Below the pieces are notes generated by a model. That model searched no databases, had not been told where the DNA came from, and worked only from the letters and a program-made list of their open reading frames with translations. Below, piece after piece: positions 33,439 to 40,815 of a DNA stretch of 64,000 nt (positions are counted from its first letter, which is position 1; every line of letters begins with the position of its first letter). A program made the translations under genes and the position numbers. The stretch is taken from assembly GCF_010681825.2 (NCBI RefSeq), contig NZ_CP066776.1:1364001-1428000 (forward strand), in the 5' to 3' direction. This DNA comes from Sulfuriroseicoccus oceanibius (GTDB lineage: Bacteria; Verrucomicrobiota; Verrucomicrobiia; Verrucomicrobiales; SLCJ01).

Positions 33439-34965
33439 GTGAACAAGAAGATCATCATCATCGGAGCGGGGCCGGGCGGATTGACGAGCGGCATGTTGTT
33501 GGCGCATCGTGGGTATGATGTGACGATCATCGAAAAGGCATCGGCGGTGGGGGGGCGTAATGCGGCGATTCGAGCGGGCGACTACGTGTTTGATACGGGG
33601 CCGACGTTTTTGCACCAGAAGTTCACGCTGGACGAGATTTTCGCGGAGACGGGGCGCAAGCCGGAGGACTACATGGAGTTTGTGAAGCTCGATCCGATGA
33701 CGCGGCTTTCGTGGGGCGATGTGTCGTTGGAGACGAGTTTCGACCAGCGGACGATGGCTGAGAATATCGAGAAGTCGTTCCCTGGCGAGGCCACCAACTA
33801 CAAGCGGTTCATGGCGGACCACCACGAGAAGTTGCGCGCGATCTTTCCTTGTTTGTTGCAGCCTTACCACCAGCTGAGCTCGTTTTTGAGCGGGCGTTTG
33901 CTCAAGGCATTGCCGTATGTGGCTACCAAGAAGTCGGTGATGGACGTGTTGGGCGAGTACTTTAATGACGAACGCTTGAAGCTGGCTTTCACGTTTCAGG
34001 CGAAGTACCTGGGGATGTCGCCTTGGAACTGTCCGGGGTTGTTTAGCATTTTGTCCTACATCGAATATGCCCATGGGATTTACCATGTGCAGGGTGGGCT
34101 TTCGAAGATCTCGGAGGGGATGTGTGAGGTGTTTCTCGAAGAGGGGGGCAAGTTGATGCTCGACTCCGAGGTGACGGAAATTGATTACCACGGGCGCAGG
34201 GCGGCGACGGTGCAATTGGCCGACGGGCGCAAGTTGGAGTGCGATGATTTGATTGTGAACGCGGACTACGCGCACGCGAGGTCTACGATTTTCGGATCAC
34301 GCAATGTCGACCGCGAGAGCTTGCTGAAGAAGAAGTACTCGTGTTCGACCTTCATGTTGTACCTTGGGTTGGACAAACTCTATGCCGACGAGCCGCATCA
34401 TCACGTGATGTTTGCCGACGACTACCATCAGAACCTGCGCGACATCCAAGGGGAGCGCGTGGTGTCGGATGACATGTCGATCTACGTGCGCAACTCAAGT
34501 GTGACGGATCCAACAGTGGCTCCTGAGGGGCATTCCCAGCTGTACATTCTGGTGCCGACGATCAATACGCGGAATGGTTACCCGTTGGAGGAGAACCTGC
34601 AGGCCTATCGTGACAAGGTGATCGACCGGATTATCGAGCGCACGGGGATGAAGGATTTGCGTGAGCACATTGTGGAAGAGCGCTGCATCACTCCGCAGGG
34701 GTGGGAGGATGCGAACATCTTCCTCGGCGCGACTTTCAACCTCGCACACACCTTGGATCAGATGTTGTATCTGCGTCCGCAGAACCGTCTCAAAGGTTTT
34801 GAGAATGTGTACTTGGTAGGAGGTGGAACGCATCCGGGCAGCGGCTTGCCGACGATTTACGAGAGCGCGCGGATTTCCTCGAACTTGATTTGTGAGAGTT
34901 ACGGCAAGGTGCGTGAGCGGGTGGACTTTGCTTCGCAGATCCTGAATGGAGGAGGTGCCCAGTGA
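33439..34965 (+). CDS. crtN: CrtN-like C30 carotenoid desaturase
   Basis: 508 residues from GTG 33439 (VNKKIIIIGAGPGGLTSGML); the ADP-binding GxGxxG motif is at the N-terminus. Resemblance to staphylococcal 4,4'-diapophytoene desaturase is seen in FDTGPTFLHQKF, YSCSTFMLYLGLDKLYADE, SIYVRNSSVTDPTVAPEGHSQLY and the C-terminal FAD segment LVGGGTHPGSGLPTIYESA. It would introduce conjugated double bonds into the C30 precursor made by a CrtM/squalene synthase that is not in the window. The stop codon overlaps the next gene's GTG by 4 bp (GTGA), which indicates translational coupling. A CrtI-type role cannot be excluded. Confidence 0.85.
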   Translation: MNKKIIIIGAGPGGLTSGMLLAHRGYDVTIIEKASAVGGRNAAIRAGDYVFDTGPTFLHQKFTLDEIFAETGRKPEDYMEFVKLDPMTRLSWGDVSLETSFDQRTMAENIEKSFPGEATNYKRFMADHHEKLRAIFPCLLQPYHQLSSFLSGRLLKALPYVATKKSVMDVLGEYFNDERLKLAFTFQAKYLGMSPWNCPGLFSILSYIEYAHGIYHVQGGLSKISEGMCEVFLEEGGKLMLDSEVTEIDYHGRRAATVQLADGRKLECDDLIVNADYAHARSTIFGSRNVDRESLLKKKYSCSTFMLYLGLDKLYADEPHHHVMFADDYHQNLRDIQGERVVSDDMSIYVRNSSVTDPTVAPEGHSQLYILVPTINTRNGYPLEENLQAYRDKVIDRIIERTGMKDLREHIVEERCITPQGWEDANIFLGATFNLAHTLDQMLYLRPQNRLKGFENVYLVGGGTHPGSGLPTIYESARISSNLICESYGKVRERVDFASQILNGGGAQ

Positions 34966-35546
34966 AGTGGCTGAGCCTGGCGTTGGTAATGGCTGCGCTG
35001 AGTGTCGTGTCTGTGCGGGCTGATGCCGATGCCAAATCAGCGCGCTTGTATTATGCTTGGCATCAGATGTGTCTGGTGGACGATACCGATGCGATTGACC
35101 GCCAGATTGCGAGATATGAGAAGAAGCTGAAGGCGGATGCGAACGACCATTTGGCCAAGGCGTACTTGGGCAGCGCGTGTGCGTTGCGCGCCAAGGCGAG
35201 CTTTTGGGGCCCTACCAAGCTGAAGTTTTTGCGTCGGGGGGAGAAGTTGATGAATGGCGCGGTGAATGCGGCGCCGAATGATGCCCGCGTACGGATGGTG
35301 CGGGCGATTGGGTTTTATAAGATACCCAAGCGTTTCGACAAACGGCCGACCTCGCTCAAGGACTTCGAGAAGTTGATCCCAGTGGCAACCGGTAAGAACA
35401 ATGCGCTGGAGGTCAATGAACGGCAGGCCGTGCTCTACTACGCGTGGCTCGCGTTCAAGGAAGAAGGGCACGAGCAAGCGGCCGAGTTGAAGGCTGCGTG
35501 TCATCGGCTGGCGCCAAACTCAAAGTACGGCAAGCTCACCAAGTAA
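34962..35546 (+). CDS. Exported helical-repeat protein in the carotenoid cluster
   Basis: 194 residues from GTG 34962, with a clear ggaggaggt ribosome-binding site. The signal peptide (MKWLSLALVMAALSVVSVRA) is followed by TPR-like helices: QIARYEKKLKADANDHLAKAYLGSACALRAK, LMNGAVNAAPNDARVRMVRA and LYYAWLAFKEEGHEQAAELKA. No catalytic motif. It is translationally coupled to crtN and followed by the SRPBCC gene 11 bp later, so it belongs to the same transcript. It might hold carotenoid-modifying proteins or lipids at the membrane; this is inference only. Confidence 0.65.
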   Translation: MKWLSLALVMAALSVVSVRADADAKSARLYYAWHQMCLVDDTDAIDRQIARYEKKLKADANDHLAKAYLGSACALRAKASFWGPTKLKFLRRGEKLMNGAVNAAPNDARVRMVRAIGFYKIPKRFDKRPTSLKDFEKLIPVATGKNNALEVNERQAVLYYAWLAFKEEGHEQAAELKAACHRLAPNSKYGKLTK

Positions 35547-35557
35547 CGGAGGATCTC

Positions 35558-36067
35558 ATGTATCATCTGCACCGCGAACAATGGCTCGACTGCACGCTGG
35601 ATGAGGCATGGTCGTTCTTTTCATCGCCGCGTAATCTGGATCGGCTGACACCTGATGCGGTAGGGTTCAAGATCACTCACCTCGAGAGTGATGTGATGCA
35701 TCCCGGGCAGATCATTGCCTACAAAGTGAAGGTGGCGCCGATGGTGTGGGTGAATTGGGTAACGGAGATCACCCATGTGGAGAACGGGCGGATGTTTGTC
35801 GATGACCAGCGTGTGGGGCCTTACAAGTTGTGGCATCACACCCACCGCTTTGAGGAGAAAGACGGTGGGGTTTTAATGACGGACGATGTCTGCTACGAGA
35901 TGCCTTTTGGTCCGTTGGGTGCTCTGGTGCACAAATTGTTTGTTCACGATCAGCTGCAGTACATTTTCGGTGAGCGGCGCCGTCTGTGTGCCGAGATTTT
36001 TTCCGGCGGTGAGGCTACTTCAGAAAGCGGCGAATCATTGGGAGCTTCTCCGCATACGGAGGAATGA
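35558..36067 (+). CDS. SRPBCC-family (cyclase/ligand-binding) protein
   Basis: 169 residues with a good ribosome-binding site (ggagg). The helix-grip fold pattern is typical: LHREQWLDCTLDEAWSFFSSPRNLDRLTPDAVGFKI at the start, VNWVTEITHVENGRMFVDDQRVGPYKLWHHTHRFEE in the middle and a long C-terminal helix. Such proteins bind hydrophobic ligands such as lipids, polyketides or isoprenoids. In this cluster a carotenoid or its precursor is a natural guess. Its last 53 bp overlap the 3' end of the convergent aldH gene, so its tail (SGGEATSESGESLGASPHTEE) is encoded opposite the AldH C-terminus. Confidence 0.75.
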   Translation: MYHLHREQWLDCTLDEAWSFFSSPRNLDRLTPDAVGFKITHLESDVMHPGQIIAYKVKVAPMVWVNWVTEITHVENGRMFVDDQRVGPYKLWHHTHRFEEKDGGVLMTDDVCYEMPFGPLGALVHKLFVHDQLQYIFGERRRLCAEIFSGGEATSESGESLGASPHTEE

Positions 36068-37385
36068 TCTCGAAAAGATCCTTGAGGAACGGGCGACGGA
36101 CGACAGGGCGTTGGTAGGTGAAGGATTCCACCCCGAAGCGTCCGCGGTAACGTCCATGACCGCTGGCTCCGACACCACCGAAGGGAAGGTTCAGATTGCC
36201 ACTTTGTTTCATGGTGTCGTTGATGCACACGCTTCCCGAGCGGATGGCGTGGGTCAGCTCGCGAGTGAACGATTTGTCGCTGGAGAAAAGATAGAGCGCG
36301 AGCGGGCTGGTGAATTTACGCAGGCGGGTGATGAGCTCGTTGCGGTTGCTGAATTTAACGATAGGCAGCACTGGTCCGAAGATTTCCTCGTTCAGCGCCG
36401 GGTCACTCCATTGGGCATCGGGTAGCAAACGCGGTGCGATGCGCAGGGCGTCAGCGTCATCGGATTCGAAGCAAACTTCGGTGCCGGTGATGAGCGATTG
36501 GATGCGGTCGTAGTGGCGGCGGTTGATAATGTGCGCCATCTCCTGATGCCATGGGGTGGTGCGGAGGAGCTCGGTCATGGCGGCCACCAGCTCAGCGTGT
36601 GCGTTTTCATGCACCGCGACGAAGTCTGGAGCGAAGCAGGTTTGGCCGCCGTTGAAGAACTTTCCAATCAGAATGCGGCGTGCGGTTTGCTCGATGTCGG
36701 TGTGCTCATCGACGACCACCGGGCACTTGCCACCAAGCTCCAGAATGCAGGGGGTGAGATGGGCGGCGGCTTGTTGGGCCACGATGCGGCCGACTTCCGT
36801 GCTGCCGGTGAAGAAGATGAAGTCGAAGGGTTGGGCAAGAAGCTCACGTGAGGTCGATGCGTCACCCGTGATGACTGTGGCGTGCGCTGGATCGAAGGTG
36901 TCGGCGATGAGTTTGGTGAGCAGTTGCTCCGATGGGGGGGCGAGCTCTGATGGTTTGAGGATGACCGTGTTGCCGGCGGCGATGGCGGAGATGAGTGGAG
37001 CGATCGATAGTTGGATCGGGTAGTTCCACGGAGCAATGATCAACGTGACTCCGAATGGATCGCGCTGGATGGAGGCGCGGGACGGGTGAAAGTGCAGCGG
37101 AGTGCGGGCCCGTCCGGGTTTGACCCACTTGGCGAGCTTGCGGGTGACGAGGCGGATCTCTTCGAGCAGGAAGTGGTACTCCGCGACGTGGGCTTCGAGT
37201 TCCGGTTTTCCTAGGTCCTGGTGCAATGCATCGATCAGCGCATCGCGGTTCGCGATGAGGTTTTTCTCCAACAAATTGAGCGCATTGATTCGCTGCTGCA
37301 GCGGCAAGGTGTTACCCGATTCGAAGTACGCCTTGTGCTGTGTAATCGACCGAATGATCTGGTCCTGTGATGTGTGTGAATCCAT
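36015..37385 (-). CDS. aldH: Aldehyde dehydrogenase, AldH type (carotenoid aldehyde to acid)
   Basis: 456 residues from ATG 37385. Class 3-like aldehyde dehydrogenase with the NAD(P)-binding segment VTLIIAPWNYPIQLSIAPL, FFTGSTEVGR, the general-base motif ELGGKCPVV and the catalytic Cys in FNGGQTCFAPD. In staphyloxanthin synthesis AldH oxidises 4,4'-diaponeurosporenal to the carboxylic acid; the surrounding crtN, crtP, crtQ and crtO genes make that the likely role. A general fatty-aldehyde role is possible. It is on the opposite strand from the rest of the cluster and divergent from crtP (84 bp between the starts). Confidence 0.85.
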   Translation of the reverse strand: MDSHTSQDQIIRSITQHKAYFESGNTLPLQQRINALNLLEKNLIANRDALIDALHQDLGKPELEAHVAEYHFLLEEIRLVTRKLAKWVKPGRARTPLHFHPSRASIQRDPFGVTLIIAPWNYPIQLSIAPLISAIAAGNTVILKPSELAPPSEQLLTKLIADTFDPAHATVITGDASTSRELLAQPFDFIFFTGSTEVGRIVAQQAAAHLTPCILELGGKCPVVVDEHTDIEQTARRILIGKFFNGGQTCFAPDFVAVHENAHAELVAAMTELLRTTPWHQEMAHIINRRHYDRIQSLITGTEVCFESDDADALRIAPRLLPDAQWSDPALNEEIFGPVLPIVKFSNRNELITRLRKFTSPLALYLFSSDKSFTRELTHAIRSGSVCINDTMKQSGNLNLPFGGVGASGHGRYRGRFGVESFTYQRPVVRRPFLKDLFEIIPPYAEKLPMIRRFLK

Positions 37386-37469
37386 AACGCTAAGAGGGGC
37401 GTAGAACGGAAGCGTGATTGCGTTGGCTATCATGTCCCCGATGCCTCGAAAAAAGGAAGGAATGAAACG

Positions 37470-38975
37470 ATGAAAAGAACGACAGTGTCAGTGATTGGTG
37501 CGGGGCTTGGAGGCTTGTCTGCTGCGATTTCCTTGAAAGCGGCAGGGTACGACGTGGCGGTCTATGAGAAGAACGCGCGGATTGGAGGGAAGCTCAACTT
37601 GCTGGAGAAGGACGAATATACATTTGATCTAGGGCCGTCGATTTTCACGTTGCCGCAGTTCTTCCGGGATTTGTTTGAGAGGGCGGGGCGCAACATGGAC
37701 GACTATGTGCAGTTGGAGAAAGTCACGCCGCATTGGCGGAACTTTTTCGAGGACGGGTTCGTCTTCGACCTTTACGAAGAGGACGAGCGGATGCGTCAGG
37801 AGTTTACCTCCAAGCTCAATGGCAGCGGGGAGAAGGCGTGGCAGGAGTACCAGCGCTTTTTGGAGTACGCCCGCCAGCAGTACGACATCGTGGACGAAGG
37901 CTATTTCCGGCACGGATTGGACAACTTGTGGGAGTTCTTGAGGTATTACGGGCTGCGGCGCTTGGGTAAGGAGATCGACTACAAGCGCTCGATGGCGGAG
38001 TCGATTGCGGACTACTTCTCCGACCCGCGGATGCGGAGCATTTTCGAGTACTTTATCAAGTATGTGGGGTCGTCGGCTCTGGATGCTCCGGGATACATGA
38101 ACCTGATGCCGGTGATCCAGGTGGACTACGGGCTTTGGTATGTGAAGGGGGGGATGTATGCGCTGGCCGAGGGGCTTGGAAAGCTGATGGAGGAGATGGA
38201 GATTCCGGTGCACCTCAATGCCGATGTGGCGAAGATCAACCGCGAAGGGAAAACGGTGACCGGCTTGACCTTGGTGGATGGCACGGTGGTGTCATCGGAT
38301 CTGGTGGTGAGCAACATGGAGGTTGTCCCAACCTATGATCGCTTGCTCGGTGAGAGCCCGCGTTTCCTCAAGCGCTTGGAGAAGTTCGCTCCGGCGTGTT
38401 CCGGGATTGTGATCCATTTGGGGACCAACAAAGAGTTCCCGCAGTTGGCGCATCACAACTTTTTCTTCTCCAACAACCAGCACAAGCACTTCAAGACGGT
38501 GTTCCACGACGGGCGCTTGCCTGAGGATCCGACATTGTATGTCGTCGCTCCTACCCGCACCGATCCAAGCAAGGCACCTGAGGGTTGCGACAACATCAAG
38601 ATCCTGCCACACATCCCGCCGATCGATCCGGAGAACCCAGTGAGCCACGCAGAGTACCTCGCGTTGCGTGATCGGGTGATCGACAAGATGGAGCGCAGTG
38701 GAATCACCGGGCTGCGCGACAGCGTGGTGACCGAGGATTTTCTCACGCCCGTCGATATCGAGCAAATGTACCGTTCCAACCGTGGGTCGATCTACGGAGT
38801 GGTCTCTGATTGGAAGAAGAACCATGGGTTCAAGGCACCGAAGACCAGCCGCAAGTACCGCAATTTGTACTTCTGCGGCGGGAGCACCAACCCGGGCGGT
38901 GGAATGCCGATGGTCGTGCTTTCCGGGCAAAAAGTAGCCGACCGCATCATCGCAAAGCATCCAGCTTCATGCTGA
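37470..38975 (+). CDS. crtP: CrtP-like C30 carotenoid terminal oxidase
   Basis: 501 residues. FAD-binding motif VSVIGAGLGGLSAAISLKAA at the start. Many segments follow 4,4'-diaponeurosporene oxidase of Staphylococcus: FDLGPSIFTLPQFF, FIKYVGSSALDAPGYM, GLWYVKGGMYALAEGLGKL, NMEVVPTYDRLL, LAHHNFFFSNN, ILPHIPPIDPE, and YRSNRGSIYGVVSDWKKNHG. It would oxidise the terminal methyl of the C30 chain to an aldehyde. It shares more with CrtP than the first desaturase of the cluster does, which is why the two are given different names. The stop codon overlaps the start of crtQ by 7 bp. Confidence 0.92.
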   Translation: MKRTTVSVIGAGLGGLSAAISLKAAGYDVAVYEKNARIGGKLNLLEKDEYTFDLGPSIFTLPQFFRDLFERAGRNMDDYVQLEKVTPHWRNFFEDGFVFDLYEEDERMRQEFTSKLNGSGEKAWQEYQRFLEYARQQYDIVDEGYFRHGLDNLWEFLRYYGLRRLGKEIDYKRSMAESIADYFSDPRMRSIFEYFIKYVGSSALDAPGYMNLMPVIQVDYGLWYVKGGMYALAEGLGKLMEEMEIPVHLNADVAKINREGKTVTGLTLVDGTVVSSDLVVSNMEVVPTYDRLLGESPRFLKRLEKFAPACSGIVIHLGTNKEFPQLAHHNFFFSNNQHKHFKTVFHDGRLPEDPTLYVVAPTRTDPSKAPEGCDNIKILPHIPPIDPENPVSHAEYLALRDRVIDKMERSGITGLRDSVVTEDFLTPVDIEQMYRSNRGSIYGVVSDWKKNHGFKAPKTSRKYRNLYFCGGSTNPGGGMPMVVLSGQKVADRIIAKHPASC

Positions 38976-40060
38976 TCCTACTTCCCATCCTGGCGATCAT
39001 CTGTGCACCTGCTTTGTGGCTGGTGCTGGGACGACCACGCTTTTTGGCGAAGGTTGGCAGTGACGAAGAGGCGACGATCAAAGTGTCGGTCGTCATTCCC
39101 GCGCGGGATGAGGAGATCAATATCGGGGCATTGTTGGATAGCCTGAACGCGCAAACCCGGCCGGCGCATGAAGTGATCGTTGTCGATGACGGTTCCAGCG
39201 ACCGGACGGCTGAGATCGCCCGTGAAAAGGGGGCGAGGGTGATCAGTGGAAAGGAGTTGCCAGATGGCTGGAATGGCAAGCCTTGGGCCTGCACTCAGGG
39301 AGCGGAGGCTGCTACGGGAGATTGGTATTTGTTTCTCGATGCGGACACGCGGCTGGCGCCGGACGCTTTGTCGAAGTTGGTCGGTGCTGCTTGGCGCAAT
39401 GGAGGTGCTGTGTCTGTCTGTCCGCACCATCAGGTGGAGCAGCCGTACGAGGAGTTGTCCGTGTTTTTCAACGTGATGATGCTGGCGGGGGTGAACGCAT
39501 TTGGGTTTTGTGAAGAGGAGGCGTGTGCGTTGTTCGGCCAGTGCTTGTTAATTTCGGCGGAGGATTATGAGTTGGTGGGGGGGCACGAGTCGGTGAAGGG
39601 GAAAGTGTTGGAGAACTTTTATCTGGCGGACCAGTTGAGCCGTTGTGGTGTGGCGCGTGAGTGTTATGTCGGGCTTCGGGCGGTGTGGATGAGGATGTTT
39701 CCTGAAGGGTTCGACCAGCTGTACTCAAGCTGGATGAAAGGGTTTGCTGCTGGAGCCGGGCATGCGGCGGCGCGTGCGATTGTATTTTCTTCGATCTGGC
39801 TGACTGGTGCGATGCTGGCAATGGTCGGGCTTTTCATTGCGCCGTTCGTCGGGGTGACATGCGCGGCGCTTTGTGTGACGACCTATCTACTCTATGTCGG
39901 GCAATGTTTGTGGGTCTTCCGGTTGGCAGGATCATTCTCGCAGTGGAATGCGTGGCTGTTCCCGATCAGTCTGCTTTTCTATCAGTGGACGTTTTTCTCT
40001 GCACTGAGGGCGCACAAGCAGGGGCGGAAGGTGAAGTGGAAAGGTAGGGAGGTCGGTTGA
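38969..40060 (+). CDS. crtQ: CrtQ-like carotenoic acid glycosyltransferase (GT2)
   Basis: 363 residues. One N-terminal membrane segment (LILLPILAIICAPALWLVL) precedes a GT-A family 2 domain: KVSVVIPARDEEINIGALLDSL, EVIVVDDGSSDRT, DGWNGKPWACTQGA and the DxD in YLFLDADTRLAP. Three hydrophobic segments lie near the C-terminus (about residues 275-345). It would attach glucose or another sugar to the C30 carotenoic acid as an ester at the inner membrane. It overlaps crtP (7 bp) and crtO (4 bp, ATGA), showing a tightly coupled three-gene block. Confidence 0.93.
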   Translation: MLILLPILAIICAPALWLVLGRPRFLAKVGSDEEATIKVSVVIPARDEEINIGALLDSLNAQTRPAHEVIVVDDGSSDRTAEIAREKGARVISGKELPDGWNGKPWACTQGAEAATGDWYLFLDADTRLAPDALSKLVGAAWRNGGAVSVCPHHQVEQPYEELSVFFNVMMLAGVNAFGFCEEEACALFGQCLLISAEDYELVGGHESVKGKVLENFYLADQLSRCGVARECYVGLRAVWMRMFPEGFDQLYSSWMKGFAAGAGHAAARAIVFSSIWLTGAMLAMVGLFIAPFVGVTCAALCVTTYLLYVGQCLWVFRLAGSFSQWNAWLFPISLLFYQWTFFSALRAHKQGRKVKWKGREVG

Positions 40061-40542
40061 TGATCGATCTCCCCTTGTGGTTGGTGGCGGTGATCAACTG
40101 CGTCGGGATCCCGCTGGTGCATTTGTTTTTTGCGTGGTCGGCGTTGGGACGTCCGGCGGATGCATTTGATCCGGAATCCCCGTGGTACCGCGAGCGGAAG
40201 TGGGAGGCGGGAGGTGCTTTCTATCAACGCTGGTTTCGGGTGCGTTCGTGGAAATCCAAGCTTCCTGACGGGGCGGCATGGTTCAAAGGCATGGGCAAGG
40301 CCAAGTTGGAGTCGACCGATTCGGATTATCTTCAAGCGTTCCTCGTGGAGACGTGCCGCGGCGAGTGGTCGCATTGGCTGCAATTGTTTGTGATCAGTGG
40401 GTTCGTTGTGTGGAACCCATGGCCGGCGAACCTGGTGATCGTGATCTACGCGGCGGTCTCCAACTTGCCCTGCATCATCAATCTACGCCACGTGCGGGTG
40501 CGGATGCGGCGGGTGGGGCGGCGGTCAGCCAATCGCGGGTGA
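40057..40542 (+). CDS. crtO: CrtO-like glycosyl-carotenoate acyltransferase
   Basis: 161 residues with an N-terminal membrane segment (LWLVAVINCVGIPLVHLFFAW) and two more near the C-terminus. The family pattern is clear: WYRERKWEAGGAFYQRWFRV, RSWKSKLPDGAAWFKGMGK, YLQAFLVETCRGEWSHWLQL and IVIYAAVSNLPCIINLRHVRVRM. It closely follows staphylococcal CrtO, which esterifies the sugar of the glycosylated carotenoid with a fatty acid. As the last gene of the block it would complete a staphyloxanthin-like glycolipid pigment. An R element begins about 60 bp downstream. Confidence 0.93.
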   Translation: MMIDLPLWLVAVINCVGIPLVHLFFAWSALGRPADAFDPESPWYRERKWEAGGAFYQRWFRVRSWKSKLPDGAAWFKGMGKAKLESTDSDYLQAFLVETCRGEWSHWLQLFVISGFVVWNPWPANLVIVIYAAVSNLPCIINLRHVRVRMRRVGRRSANRG

Positions 40543-40601
40543 TTCACGCTTTGCTGCGGGGATCACGATGCGACGATCAGGGTGGATCTATGTTGGCGTG
40601 T

Positions 40602-40815
40602 TCTGAATGTTACTGACCTAAGGCATACCGCCGTGTCGGGAGCGGCCGACGGGTGGGTGCTGCGCCTTGGCAGTATCGTCGGCTTGGCCGGGGTTGCTTC
40701 GGGGCGGGATATCCCAGGGTGAGGTCGCCTGAGGCTCCCGTCACCCCGGGCTGGTTCGCGGCACCCCTCCGGGGAGGAATTAGCGATGCGGGACTTTGTT
40801 CAGTGTCACTCTTTG
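40602..40815. repeat. R element, copy R3
   Basis: Left terminal gaatgttactgacctaagg, core blocks gtgtcgggagcggcc and gtcgcctgaggctcccgtcacc, right terminal reading aagagtgacactgaac on the opposite strand. More diverged than R1 and R2. The stop codon (40806-40808) of the giant ATPase gene lies inside its right terminus. Confidence 0.7.
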
